From positions 154,173 to 218,172 of the forward strand of contig NZ_MCZK01000102.1 in the NCBI RefSeq assembly GCF_002875945.1: a stretch of DNA of 64,000 nucleotides. The letters run 5' to 3'. Below are positions 1 through 8,717 of the stretch, one piece after another. Both the position numbers and the translations under genes were made by a program. Position 1 is the first letter of the stretch; each line of letters opens with the position of its first letter. This DNA is from Vibrio lentus. Lineage in GTDB: Bacteria; Pseudomonadota; Gammaproteobacteria; Enterobacterales; Vibrionaceae. The notes under the pieces are model-generated. The model made no database searches. It was not told the origin of the DNA and saw only the letters and a program-made list of their open reading frames with translations.

Positions 1-643
1 CTGATTGGTTTGGCAATATAAAGCGATAACCAGCTTTGGCATACAAATAGGTTCTTTCCCTATCTAAAAGCGCTATTTCTTCATCAGTTAATCCCGCTGA
101 GTTTTGTGTGCCTGATAGCTCATCATCAACGTCAGATTGACCAATCGCGAAATCTGTTTGGAAAGCAGTTCCTCCGATATTAGTCAGTTGCAGTCGTCCA
201 ACATTACCCTTCACATCGGTTTCGTTTCGATTAACACCAATGGCATAAGGATCAGACCAAGCTTTACCAGAAATAAGCGTCGGTAACACAGAGAAATCCA
301 AGATGGTCCCGCCTGAGAGTTGATGTCGATAACCAATCTCAAACGCAATGGTACCCGTCGCAATATCCTCTCGCGTCGTACCGACATAGACTTGATGAGT
401 CAGGGATTCACCAAAGGTATATTGAACGGTTCCAAGAAAACCCAGTAACCCTTGGTTTTCGCTATCTCCTTCCATGGTATTGCTTGTTTGGTTCGAATTT
501 TGTTCGGTACTCAAATTGCTGCTATCTGAGTAGAAACCGGCCAAAACACTGAAGTTACCGCTGAAACCTTCACTTGGAGCAAGGCCACTATAAGCAGGCA
601 TTGAAGCAAATGCCGAAAACACAACTGGTAAAACAAACCTCAT
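1..643 (-). CDS. DUF2860-type outer-membrane protein, 3' end cut by window edge
   Basis: The reverse strand is open from a start near position 643 to the window edge, so the C-terminus is missing. The start ATG at 643 has a GGATG ribosome-binding site; an in-frame ATG at 655 would add four residues. A signal peptide (MRFVLPVVFSAFASMPAYS) is followed by a region typical of the Vibrio DUF2860 family: a phrase like VQYTFGESLTHQVYVGTTRE near residue 75 and DFSVLPTLISGKAWSDPYA near residue 120. Alternating hydrophobic strands suggest an outer-membrane beta barrel. No substrate is known for this family. The gene is divergent from the fasciclin-domain gene. The family call comes from recalled sequence resemblance. 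Confidence 0.75.
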   Translation of the reverse strand, partial: MRFVLPVVFSAFASMPAYSGLAPSEGFSGNFSVLAGFYSDSSNLSTEQNSNQTSNTMEGDSENQGLLGFLGTVQYTFGESLTHQVYVGTTREDIATGTIAFEIGYRHQLSGGTILDFSVLPTLISGKAWSDPYAIGVNRNETDVKGNVGRLQLTNIGGTAFQTDFAIGQSDVDDELSGTQNSAGLTDEEIALLDRERTYLYAKAGYRFILPNQS

Positions 644-846
644 ATTCACATCCATTATTTGAATAATCACCCGTTAACTATAAGTACAAAAATGGAATTA
701 TAACAAGTATTTAACCATGCGAATTTATCCTTCCGATGACTTTGGTTGTCGAAGTAAGCGACTTAAGACTGCAATAAGTTGATCTATCGCTTTTGAGCTT
801 TCGTAATACATCTCGGAAATCACAGACAAACTCAAAGGACTACAAT

Positions 847-1344
847 ATGTTTAATCAACTAAGCAAAACTCTGTCAGTACTGGTTGCAACCCTTCTTTTC
901 ACGGCTTTTGCTCACGCTAACCATCACGGTATGAAGAAAGACATCATTGATGTTGCCGCTGAAAACGGCTCTTTCACAACTTTAGTGGCGGCGGTAAAAG
1001 CGGCAGGCTTAGTGGATACACTGAAAGGCGACGGCCCTTTCACCGTGTTTGCACCGACTGATGAGGCTTTCGCTGCATTGCCAGAGGGAACGGTAGACAT
1101 GCTGTTGAAGGCAGAGAATAAAGACAAGTTAGTCGCAGTACTGACCTATCATGTAGTACCCGGGAAAATAATGGCAGCTGAAGTAATGAAACTGAACAGT
1201 GCAGTGACAGTTCAAGGTGAAGCGGTAATGATTGGAATAGATCACGGCAGCGTGATGATTAACAAAGCCAAGGTAGTGATGCCAGACGTTGAAGCAAGCA
1301 ATGGTGTTATCCATGTGATTGATACTGTGTTGCTACCAAAGTAA
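847..1344 (+). CDS. Fasciclin (FAS1) domain secreted protein
   Basis: A 165-residue protein with a clear signal peptide (about residues 1-24, ending AFAHA) and one FAS1 domain filling the rest. The FAS1 hallmarks are visible: [15 protein letters not shown] near residue 60, the LTYHVVPGK box near 95, and [12 protein letters not shown] at the C-terminus. Such proteins are secreted or periplasmic and are linked to adhesion. The ATG at 847 is preferred because AAGGA lies just upstream and the signal peptide begins there; an in-frame start at 793 would add 18 residues ahead of the signal sequence. A strong terminator follows at 1385. Confidence 0.93.
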   Translation: MFNQLSKTLSVLVATLLFTAFAHANHHGMKKDIIDVAAENGSFTTLVAAVKAAGLVDTLKGDGPFTVFAPTDEAFAALPEGTVDMLLKAENKDKLVAVLTYHVVPGKIMAAEVMKLNSAVTVQGEAVMIGIDHGSVMINKAKVVMPDVEASNGVIHVIDTVLLPK

Positions 1345-1384
1345 CCAACAGCTGAAGTTAGTAATAAGCCTTCAAAAATTATCT

Positions 1385-1415
1385 AAAGGGTGTGAGTAGA
1401 TCACACCCTTTTCTT
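1385..1415 (+). terminator. Rho-independent terminator after fasciclin gene
   Basis: An 11-bp perfect stem (AAAGGGTGTGA / TCACACCCTTT) with a 5-nt loop is followed by TTCTTG. Confidence 0.85.
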
Positions 1416-1473
1416 GTTTAGAGCCAGTTGAGTTTCGTCATTAAAGAAGGCGAACTTTCTTTTACGTGCACAG

Positions 1474-1770
1474 CTAGACAAACAAGCGTCCAAATATCAG
1501 AAATGCTGCCATCGACACGACCTTGGTAAACACCACCACCCAGATGCAATCACCAATACTTGAATGCGTTGCTTTCCCGAGTAGAAAGACAAATAGAATC
1601 AGTCCTAGAGCCCAACCCACTGTTGGAATCAATGACACCAAAGCCACGATAACGGCAATAGTAAGAAGAGATTTAAAATCCGCCACGACGAACGACATTT
1701 TTGAGGCAATATACATACAACATGCCGTGATTAATGCGTCCATTACAAACGCCAAAGCTTCAATTCCCAC
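1474..1770 (-). CDS. Small integral membrane protein, unknown function
   Basis: A 98-residue, strongly hydrophobic protein with about three or four membrane segments (residues 5-25, 33-62 and 75-97) and few charges. I do not recognise a family. It is the last of three small reverse-strand membrane ORFs between 1474 and 2168, which may form one transcript. The hydrophobic pattern supports a real gene; no catalytic motif is visible. Confidence 0.6.
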   Translation of the reverse strand: MGIEALAFVMDALITACCMYIASKMSFVVADFKSLLTIAVIVALVSLIPTVGWALGLILFVFLLGKATHSSIGDCIWVVVFTKVVSMAAFLIFGRLFV

Positions 1771-1788
1771 TTGGATTCCTTAAGTAAA

Positions 1789-1905
1789 CTAAATCAGCTT
1801 GCATACTATATGTAACCCGGGAAAAGTTCTTAAGAGCGCGGTAAAAAAGCCACCAACAAATGTCGCAAAAATGAGAATACCTAGAAATAAAAACCGGTCA
1901 TTCAT
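1789..1905 (-). CDS. Possible 38-residue membrane miniprotein
   Basis: ATG at 1905 opens a 38-residue ORF beginning MNDRFLFLGILIFATFVGG, with one predicted membrane helix and a basic C-terminal part. It sits between two other small membrane ORFs on the same strand. There is no strong ribosome-binding site and no family is recognised, so it may be chance. Confidence 0.3.
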   Translation of the reverse strand: MNDRFLFLGILIFATFVGGFFTALLRTFPGLHIVCKLI

Positions 1906-1967
1906 GTTGGTTATTTCTTAGGTTTTTCAGACTCTTTAATTAATACTTCGGTACGAGCTGTATTCGC

Positions 1968-2168
1968 TTATTGATAGGAATCGGAGACATCTTTATCTGC
2001 TCGACTGATACACAGTAAATACAGATTGATAACGACAGAAAAGAAAGAAATAACGACGACAAAGAGCGGAAATAACCCTTCGTAGCCGAACTTCAAAGCC
2101 AACACCCCTGCCGCCAACGAGAAAGAGGAAATTAAGACGAGGGCCTTATTACTAAGTACAATATTCAT
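1968..2168 (-). CDS. Small two-helix membrane protein, unknown function
   Basis: A 66-residue protein with two membrane helices (about residues 8-28 and 32-55) and a charged tail (SRADKDVSDSYQ). ATG at 2168 is chosen because AAGGAG lies eight bases upstream; a GTG at 2177 is in frame but overlaps that ribosome-binding site. It heads a row of small membrane ORFs on this strand. No family is recognised. Confidence 0.6.
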   Translation of the reverse strand: MNIVLSNKALVLISSFSLAAGVLALKFGYEGLFPLFVVVISFFSVVINLYLLCISRADKDVSDSYQ

Positions 2169-2303
2169 GAGAAACACTCCTTGTTTTCACTACCTATTAG
2201 ATTAGGACAAATTAGCTTGTACACAATTTGAACTCCTCAACAATATCAATAGATCCGCATAAGTAATCCTCAAAAAGGATGATTAATACTTCTTTTTTAT
2301 CAC

Positions 2304-2771
2304 TTATTCCGTGACTTTCTCCATCACGTAATTCTTCAGTTTCACACCACGCATTTCGACTTCCTGCTCATTGACTACCGTGAAGCCAAGGTGCTCATAG
2401 AAAGGTCTAGCGGTAATGCTCACCTCTGAAAAGTATCGAGAGACACCACGAATTCGACCAATCTCGAATACATGTTCCATCAAAGCTCTTCCGACGCCTT
2501 TACCTTGATATTCATGATGGCAGAAGAAATGGTCAATCAAACCACTCGGTTGAAGATCGGTATAACCAACAACTCGATCGTCTAACTCAGCCACAAAAGG
2601 TTGTATCCGATGCATGCCTTTTTTCCAAAGCTCAGAGTCAAAACCGCTTGGCGCCCAAGCCTCGACTTGTTCTTGAGAATAGTCACGAACGTTAATGTTA
2701 CGAACGGTATAAAAGTAGATCTCCCATAGCACTTTGCTATCACTAGGTTGGTAATTTCTAATTCTAACCAC
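2304..2771 (-). CDS. GNAT family N-acetyltransferase
   Basis: A 155-residue acyl-CoA-dependent acetyltransferase of normal GNAT length. The acetyl-CoA binding motif is visible near residues 89-99 (HHEYQGKGVGRALMEHVF, matching Q/RxxGxG/A), followed by ARPFYEHLGFTVVNEQEVEMRG typical of the C-terminal fold. The substrate cannot be deduced; the family includes small-molecule and protein N-acetylases. The start MVRIRNYQPSD fits the family. Confidence 0.9.
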   Translation of the reverse strand: MVRIRNYQPSDSKVLWEIYFYTVRNINVRDYSQEQVEAWAPSGFDSELWKKGMHRIQPFVAELDDRVVGYTDLQPSGLIDHFFCHHEYQGKGVGRALMEHVFEIGRIRGVSRYFSEVSITARPFYEHLGFTVVNEQEVEMRGVKLKNYVMEKVTE

Positions 2772-2810
2772 GACACACCCCTTTCATGTCTTGTTGATTA
2801 TCCATCTCAC

Positions 2811-2838
2811 TGTTTACTGTTTACTGTTTACTGTTTAC
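2811..2838. repeat. 7-bp tandem repeat, 4 copies
   Basis: TGTTTAC is repeated four times without change in the gap between the GNAT and cupin genes. Confidence 0.95.
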
Positions 2839-2846
2839 TAACGATG

Positions 2847-3161
2847 CTAGCGATAAAACACGGCGAGCCAAATAGTTACGACGTCTTTGTCCGTTCCAAG
2901 AACCTTGTGCTTTTCTCTCGCAGCAATGTTGATGTAATCCCCTTTTGACAGAGTAACGACACGACCGTCTTCAAACTCAATAACACCTTGCCCTTCTAGC
3001 ACCATGACCCATTCGTTTTCATCTTGGTCATACCAACCTTGTTCCGGAGAGCTGTGCCCATGAGATAGTATTCTTTCAATCCGCACATTCTCAGTGGAGA
3101 TAAGGTCGTTGAATATTTCGTTGGGTATTGACGAAGGCACATCCGAGTAAATATTTGACAT
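2847..3161 (-). CDS. Small cupin-domain protein
   Basis: A 104-residue single-domain cupin. Motif 1 is visible near residues 35-55 (HSSPEQGWYDQDENEWVMVLEG) and motif 2 near 68-86 (GDYINIAAREKHKV), with likely metal ligands His35, Glu50 and His85. The substrate is unknown; small stand-alone cupins of this type are often annotated only as cupin-domain proteins. It begins a few bases from the end of the YgjV gene, so the two are probably co-transcribed. Confidence 0.85.
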   Translation of the reverse strand: MSNIYSDVPSSIPNEIFNDLISTENVRIERILSHGHSSPEQGWYDQDENEWVMVLEGQGVIEFEDGRVVTLSKGDYINIAAREKHKVLGTDKDVVTIWLAVFYR

Positions 3162-3170
3162 TGTTCTCTC

Positions 3171-3674
3171 CTAAGCCACAGCACTTTTTCTGAAATAGAA
3201 TCGGTAATAGCCAACTAAATTACTGCAGATGAACAAGGCTTCCATCACTACTGCGGTCGGTGAACCAATCAGATAGTTATGCACTAACCAAAAACTGGTG
3301 CCGATGATCATTAGCTCTCTCAATCGACGATCGTCTTTATTGAAAGCAGCGAACGTTTGGAACACAGAAGCAAAGAAACTTAATACGCTAATCAACCCGG
3401 AATAAGTTAAGACTGTTGCCACCAACGACATAGAACAGAACAAGTATTTAAATTTGGGAGATGTAGAAAACACGCTCGTTAAATAACGGATTGTCGCGAT
3501 GATCATCAAACTTGCCGCCGTCCATTGCTCAAGCAAAATGAAATGGCTCGAGATAAGAACACCTGCAAAAAACAAGCATGTGACGATTTTCTTCCTTTCC
3601 TTAAATTGGAATGACAACAAATCGAAACAAATAGCGATAGCGACGAGTACTTGAGACAGATAAAAGGCTGACAC
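3171..3674 (-). CDS. YgjV family inner-membrane protein
   Basis: A 167-residue protein with six hydrophobic segments. The wording (SQVLVAIAICFDLLSFQFKERK at the start, FFASVFQTFAAFNKDDRRLRELMIIGTSFWLVHNY later, with an Asn/His/Tyr run before the last helices) matches the YgjV (Imp-YgjV) inner-membrane family. The function is unknown. It is followed on the same strand by the cupin gene, and an imperfect 21-bp repeat array lies immediately upstream. Confidence 0.75.
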   Translation of the reverse strand: MSAFYLSQVLVAIAICFDLLSFQFKERKKIVTCLFFAGVLISSHFILLEQWTAASLMIIATIRYLTSVFSTSPKFKYLFCSMSLVATVLTYSGLISVLSFFASVFQTFAAFNKDDRRLRELMIIGTSFWLVHNYLIGSPTAVVMEALFICSNLVGYYRFYFRKSAVA

Positions 3675-3690
3675 GATTATTCCTTAACTT

Positions 3691-3792
3691 GTGACCTAGT
3701 AGATTTGAGTAGTGACCTAGCAGATTTAAATAATGACGTTGCGGTTCTAAATAACGACATTGCTGTTTTAATAATGACTTCGTTGTTTTAAG
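3691..3792. repeat. Imperfect ~21-bp tandem repeat, 5 copies
   Basis: Five decayed copies start at 3691, 3712, 3733, 3754 and 3774. The core of each is (A/G)TGAC..T.G..GTTTTAA.TA, with 19-21 bases per unit. The array fills the gap between the YgjV and PhzF genes. Neighbouring units are most alike, as expected from slippage followed by drift. Confidence 0.85.
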
Positions 3793-3806
3793 AATGGCAT
3801 AGAAGT

Positions 3807-4607
3807 TTAGACTGTTAAGGTACCACTAATTACCGTGGTTGCAGACCCTATCAGTTTTATACGGCCGTTTGGCAATAACTCTGTCGATACATACCCACCG
3901 CGGCGTGACGCTTGGTAAGCATTAAAATGTGCTTTGTTCAGTTTCTCAGACCAATACTGTGTGAGAGCGCAATGCGCTGAACCCGTAACGGGATCTTCGT
4001 TTACCCCAACCCACGGCGCAAAATAACGCGAAACAAAATCAAGCTCAGAGTTCGACGACAATGCCGTCACAACGACACCTCGGCCTTTAATACCCTTCAA
4101 GGCATCAAAGTTTGGCGTTAGATCCAATAGAACCGGTTCGCTAACAACTTCAATAAACTGCTTGGTATCGAACTCATTGAATGACACCACTTGGTCTTCA
4201 CGCAGCCCTAAATATTCCAACAACTCTTTATTGGCATCCAACCCAAGATCAAGCACTGTACTTGGGAAATCGAGCTCGATTGTCGAGTCACAGACTGTGG
4301 CAGATAGCTCACCCGAAAGCGTATCAAATGTCACGACCTCCCCCACATTGACTAACCCTTTTTCCTTCATCACATGTACTGTTGCCAACGTACCGTGACC
4401 ACATAATTTGACTTCAACTTCTGGTGTGAACCATTTCAACGTCATCGTATTGAGGGCTAAGAATGCCGTTTCTGATACTGCCATCTCTTCAGCAATCGAA
4501 TACATCAACGACTCTTCTAAAGGTTCTTGTGAAATACAAACCCCTGCTGGGTTTCCTTTAAAAGCTTGAGTAGTGAAAGAATCCACTTGATAAATTTCCA
4601 GGTCCAA
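3807..4607 (-). CDS. PhzF family isomerase-like protein
   Basis: A 266-residue protein of normal PhzF length (DAP-epimerase-like fold). Visible signatures are YQVDSFTTQAFKGNPAGVC at the start, the catalytic-glutamate motif SETAFL near residue 45, GHGTLATVHV near 71, and the C-terminal NEDPVTGSAHCALTQYW near 203. PhzF isomerises an intermediate in phenazine synthesis, but most members outside phz operons have unknown substrates, and no phenazine genes are nearby. It is divergent from the binding-protein gene at 4849. Confidence 0.9.
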   Translation of the reverse strand: MDLEIYQVDSFTTQAFKGNPAGVCISQEPLEESLMYSIAEEMAVSETAFLALNTMTLKWFTPEVEVKLCGHGTLATVHVMKEKGLVNVGEVVTFDTLSGELSATVCDSTIELDFPSTVLDLGLDANKELLEYLGLREDQVVSFNEFDTKQFIEVVSEPVLLDLTPNFDALKGIKGRGVVVTALSSNSELDFVSRYFAPWVGVNEDPVTGSAHCALTQYWSEKLNKAHFNAYQASRRGGYVSTELLPNGRIKLIGSATTVISGTLTV

Positions 4608-4848
4608 AATGACTCCTTTTCTAAGCGTGGAACGGGTTAAGCCTTAATTCGTTATCGCCACCATAAGCGTAAAAACTGACTAGAACAACCATTGAAAAGA
4701 TGCAGTTAGAATAATTCGTAGCTCCTTGCCAACATAGCTCTTTAGATGCATTGCATTAAGTTGAAGTTAAATTGGAGGCTTAAATTTGAACTATGTCTCA
4801 ATTTTTAGGCTACGATCAAAGAGTTCACCTACGAAAGGGAATCCGTCA

Positions 4849-5880
4849 GTGAAAGCTTTATACGTTTCTATTCTTGCGTCACCTTTATTCTGGGTTGGTT
4901 CTGTTAGCGGCCAGCAACACGACATTTATCTCTATAACTGGGATGAATTTTTGTCGGACAGTGTTATTACCCAATTAAACGACACCTATGATATTTCGTT
5001 GAAGCAACAATTTTTCTCAGATGAATCCATCAGAGATGAAGTTCTATTGAGCGAACGCCGAGGCGCTTTCGAACTGGTGGTGGTTGAGAGCGTAAAACTG
5101 AAAGCTTTGGCTAAACAGAATCTATTTCACAACCTCAGTGAATTGCAGAGCTCCCTCGCCGATAACTTTGATTCTCGCTGGGCCGACGGATGCGGGGAAT
5201 ATGGTATCCCTTACGCTTGGGGAACGTCTGGAATCTTGTACAGAACCGATAAAGTGTCCCCTCCTCAATCTTGGAAAGCTATTCTCGATCCGGACGCCAA
5301 GAACAGTGGCAGAATAAGCATGTACTACGAACCTACGGACTTAGTGAGTACCGCCTTGTTGGTCAATCAATTTGATCCCTTCACTAATGATGAACAAGAA
5401 CTTCGTGTCGCCTATCAAACCTTACAAATTCAGAAACCTCATCTCGAAAGCAATGAATACGTCGTTGACTATATCCACCAGCCAGAACGACTCACCAATA
5501 TTGATTTGGCTTACGGATATTCCGGCGATAGTTACGTACTTAATGATGCAGACCCAGACGCTTCATGGGCTTATATAGTCCCTGAAGAAGGCACAACGCT
5601 GTGGCTAGAGTGCATTGCCGCTATTAACAATGGAGAGATGTCTTCACAGGCCTCCACTATCTTGTCGTTTCTTTCCCAACCGACCATTGCTGCACAAAAT
5701 GCGATGGACTCTTGGTTCGCAACCCCAAGTTTAAAAGCGAAAGCACTGACTTCTCAAGAGTATCAAAATGATCCTGAGCTCTTCCCGAGCAAAGAGGTAT
5801 TAGAACGCAGTTATCTATATGAGCAACTTGAACCCAATAGCATTCAAATTCGTAATCGTATTGTCGACAGTTTGAGATAA
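4849..5880 (+). CDS. PotD/NspS-like periplasmic polyamine-type binding protein
   Basis: An extracellular solute-binding protein of the spermidine/putrescine group: the mature part opens with HDIYLYNWDEFLSDSVI, the usual PotD beginning, and has YGIPYAWGTSGILYRTDKV near residue 130. GTG at 4849 is chosen because AAGGGA precedes it and a standard signal peptide starts there (343 residues). A TTG at 4786 with an excellent GGAGG seven bases upstream would add 21 residues before the signal core. It ends three bases before a GGDEF-EAL gene and no ABC permease follows, so it probably acts as a sensor like V. cholerae NspS rather than in transport. The ligand is inferred. Confidence 0.82.
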   Translation: MKALYVSILASPLFWVGSVSGQQHDIYLYNWDEFLSDSVITQLNDTYDISLKQQFFSDESIRDEVLLSERRGAFELVVVESVKLKALAKQNLFHNLSELQSSLADNFDSRWADGCGEYGIPYAWGTSGILYRTDKVSPPQSWKAILDPDAKNSGRISMYYEPTDLVSTALLVNQFDPFTNDEQELRVAYQTLQIQKPHLESNEYVVDYIHQPERLTNIDLAYGYSGDSYVLNDADPDASWAYIVPEEGTTLWLECIAAINNGEMSSQASTILSFLSQPTIAAQNAMDSWFATPSLKAKALTSQEYQNDPELFPSKEVLERSYLYEQLEPNSIQIRNRIVDSLR

Positions 5881-5883
5881 TCA

Positions 5884-8316
5884 ATGCCAATATTAAAGAA
5901 GCTGTACTTTGTCTTAGTCCCGACCCTAATGTTTGTATTCACGATTGCGGGAATCGTTACTTACAACTTTGCATCTAACCACGCCAAACACATGTATTTG
6001 GATGAGGTGCAATCTGATGTAAATACCGCTTTGGTCGCCGCTGAATATGAGCAGCTCGGTTTGTCGTTATTGGTCAAAGATATTGGGTCGTCATTGCAGT
6101 TCTTACGCTACATTCAAACTCCTAGTGATTACATCACTTTGTCACTTTTGGAGAAACGCGTACTCCGAGTTTTAAACCAAAATCATGTTAATCAATTTGG
6201 CCAACGCAACGTCTACATCATTGATCCCAAGTTCAATCTGACACTTTCCACCTTACGATCTGACCCGTTCGAGGGATTAAAAATCCCCGATACTGTTTAC
6301 GAACGAGTTTTCGACATATACGCGTCCTTAATGAACAAAGATGAGCTAACTCAAGAAGGTTTTTCTTACATTTCGGTTAGTGGTGGCCTGAGGTATGCCT
6401 ATGTCGCAGCGATAGACCCTTATTTAGTGCCGCAAGATAAACGAACCAAAAACAGTTTAGATCGCTACATTTTGATTGCAGATGGTCCAATGAAACAAAT
6501 GTCTAGCTTGATGACTCAGTATAACGGCGACGACAACATGCAACTTATGATTGAGCCCTCATCAAATAAAGAGAACATTGAAAATACTCAGTTCGTTATT
6601 CAGTCTTTTGAACAAAGTGAAGACAGCATCAATGTAAAAATGACAAGCCGACACTTCCTCGCTCAAGTTGATATTCGTGAACAAAAGTTCGACCAAGAAA
6701 AAACAATTATTGCTCAACAAACCATGCTTGGAAGCGTCGCTACTCTATTTACTATCATGCTTATCGTTCACTTGGTCGTGCGTTATCAATTGGTCAGCCC
6801 CCTCAAAGACCTGCTGAATGAAATCTCCATTGGTGGTCTCAAACTTAGATACTTCAAACGATCGTCGGGGCAAAGTGAAATTGATGGCTTAAAGAACGCC
6901 TATATAGACTCACTGACAGAATTGAAATTTGAAGCCGAGTTCGACCAACTCACCAAACTTGCTAATCGACGCTCATTCATACGTCACCTCGATGTTCGCA
7001 TTAAAAGCTCAATGAAGCCCCGCTGTTATTTGGTGTGTTGGGATATCATCGACTTTCGAAAAATCAACGACCTATACGGCGCAAAGGTGGGTGATAATGT
7101 ACTAATAAGCCTAGCTAAATCGCTTAAAGAAACGCTGCAAAATCAACAGTCTTCTTTTGGGTTCAGTTGCAGCGATTACTCACTCGCAAGATTGGGCGGA
7201 AACCAGTTCATTGCCATCTTGGAAATGAATGAAAACCAATCGATAAACGAAGAAATAGAGAACATCAATAACACGCTAACAGGTACGACATTCCTTGATT
7301 ATTATGGTTTTAGACTTTCGATTGCCACTGGCGTACTGCCAGTCGACACACCGAAATTTGAAGAAATATGGCACAGATGCATTGATGAAATGCTAATCAA
7401 CGCCAAAGCGCACAGTGATGGCGAGAGCCGCATTGTTTACGGCGAAGAGCTGGTCCATACGCTGGAAAGGCACGATATTATTGAGAAAAGACTTTTGGAA
7501 TGTTGTGAGAGCGACAACTTTGAACTTCGTTTTATGCCTATTTTTAATGCTCAAACACTCCATATCGACGGCGCTGAATGTCTCATTCGCTGTCCTGCCC
7601 TGTTTGACATTAAAGCAGGGCCAGATGAATTCATTCCAGTCGCAGAGAAAAGTAACTTGATCTCCAAACTCGATATGTGGGTTATAAGCACGGCAATCAG
7701 GAGCTACAAAGAGCTCTCAGAGATTCACAACTACAAAGGCACCTTATCCATCAATATATCAGCGATGGAGCTCTACAATCGTAATTTTGCCGACAACATT
7801 CGTAAAGTGATCGAACGTTATCAAGTGCCTCCCGAAAACATCATTATAGAAATCACCGAAACCAGTTACGTTAAAAGCACGAAACTGACCGTGCAAACCA
7901 TAGAAAGTCTCCGAAGTTTAGGACTAAAAGTTTCCCTCGACGATTTCGGCACAGGCTATACCGCGTTCAACCAATTACTTCACTACCCTGTTGACGAGCT
8001 TAAAATTGATAAGAGCTTTATAGATAATATCGTCAAGGACAAGGCTGGCCGTAAGATGGTCGAATCAATGGTTAACTTAGGGCACTCTTGTGACACCTTT
8101 GTTGTTGGGGAAGGCGTAGAATCGATCGAGCAATATCATCACCTGCGAAGAGCTAACTGCGACTTAATACAAGGGTACTTCTTTAGCTCACCATTAACTT
8201 ATATCGAGTTCATTGAATTTGTCCGTGACCATAACCCCCGAGCTATTCTAGACCAACAAACAACGGTAGAACCAAGCTCTCACGAAAGGATTGTGGCACT
8301 AAAGCAAAAGCAGTAA
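5884..8316 (+). CDS. MbaA-like membrane GGDEF-EAL protein with degenerate GGDEF
   Basis: An 810-residue inner-membrane protein: TM1 about residues 8-28, periplasmic region 30-278, TM2 about 280-300, GGDEF domain about 350-520 and EAL domain about 535-785. The GGDEF signature reads GGNQF (438-442), so the metal-binding Asp and catalytic Glu are replaced and cyclase activity is unlikely. The EAL domain keeps its key residues: Glu565 (ECL instead of EAL), EITET at 656, DDFGTG at 686, KID at 707 and GEGVE at 742, so c-di-GMP hydrolysis is plausible. The layout and coupling to a PotD-like gene match V. cholerae NspS/MbaA. I infer a polyamine-type signal sent through the periplasmic domain. Confidence 0.85.
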   Translation: MPILKKLYFVLVPTLMFVFTIAGIVTYNFASNHAKHMYLDEVQSDVNTALVAAEYEQLGLSLLVKDIGSSLQFLRYIQTPSDYITLSLLEKRVLRVLNQNHVNQFGQRNVYIIDPKFNLTLSTLRSDPFEGLKIPDTVYERVFDIYASLMNKDELTQEGFSYISVSGGLRYAYVAAIDPYLVPQDKRTKNSLDRYILIADGPMKQMSSLMTQYNGDDNMQLMIEPSSNKENIENTQFVIQSFEQSEDSINVKMTSRHFLAQVDIREQKFDQEKTIIAQQTMLGSVATLFTIMLIVHLVVRYQLVSPLKDLLNEISIGGLKLRYFKRSSGQSEIDGLKNAYIDSLTELKFEAEFDQLTKLANRRSFIRHLDVRIKSSMKPRCYLVCWDIIDFRKINDLYGAKVGDNVLISLAKSLKETLQNQQSSFGFSCSDYSLARLGGNQFIAILEMNENQSINEEIENINNTLTGTTFLDYYGFRLSIATGVLPVDTPKFEEIWHRCIDEMLINAKAHSDGESRIVYGEELVHTLERHDIIEKRLLECCESDNFELRFMPIFNAQTLHIDGAECLIRCPALFDIKAGPDEFIPVAEKSNLISKLDMWVISTAIRSYKELSEIHNYKGTLSINISAMELYNRNFADNIRKVIERYQVPPENIIIEITETSYVKSTKLTVQTIESLRSLGLKVSLDDFGTGYTAFNQLLHYPVDELKIDKSFIDNIVKDKAGRKMVESMVNLGHSCDTFVVGEGVESIEQYHHLRRANCDLIQGYFFSSPLTYIEFIEFVRDHNPRAILDQQTTVEPSSHERIVALKQKQ

Positions 8317-8377
8317 CGCTTGCAGTAGCCGTATTACTAGGGAATCACAGTGACTGATGACCATGGTCGCTTACGCA

Positions 8378-8428
8378 CCTTAATAACCACGGCACCTTAA
8401 TAACCGCGACAACTTGATCACAGCGACA
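8378..8428. repeat. 17-bp imperfect tandem repeat, 3 copies
   Basis: The units start at 8378, 8395 and 8412. The first two (CCTTAATAACCACGGCA and CCTTAATAACCGCGACA) differ at two positions and the third is more diverged. Confidence 0.85.
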
Positions 8429-8513
8429 AGAATCCTTCTTCTGATGTACTGAGTGATGCTCAATCATTATCTGCACCTCAACCACAAACTATTCACGCAA
8501 CATACCTTGAACA

Positions 8514-8567
8514 GCCAATATGCTTCTATAAACCAATATGTTCCTATAAGCCAATGCGCCCTATAAA
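8514..8567. repeat. 18-bp imperfect tandem repeat, 3 copies
   Basis: The units GCCAATATGCTTCTATAA, ACCAATATGTTCCTATAA and GCCAATGCGCCCTATAAA are head to tail. Confidence 0.88.
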
Positions 8568-8717
8568 AAGGCAATTAAACAGAATAAGTCTTCATTTGTT
8601 CAGCGGAAGCTATTAGCGTTGCAATGCCAACACCGAATATAGGAGAGGTTTAGGTAGGACAAACTAAGTGTCGGGTGGAATAGAACAATGAAAGCAAGAG
8701 GAGCCTTTTGACAAAGC

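Larger units (their letters stand above)
8317..8717. other. 400-bp gap with two repeat arrays, no gene seen
   Basis: The gap lies between convergent genes. Apart from the two short repeat arrays at 8378 and 8514 I see no convincing ORF, RNA or strong terminator. Confidence 0.6.

Noticed and set aside
2811..2838. CRISPR array
   Set aside because: The repeats in this window have no spacers of constant length and no cas genes are present; they are plain tandem repeats.
3807..4607. Phenazine biosynthesis locus
   Set aside because: Only the PhzF-like gene is present; no other phz gene is nearby, and most stand-alone PhzF-like proteins are unrelated to phenazines.
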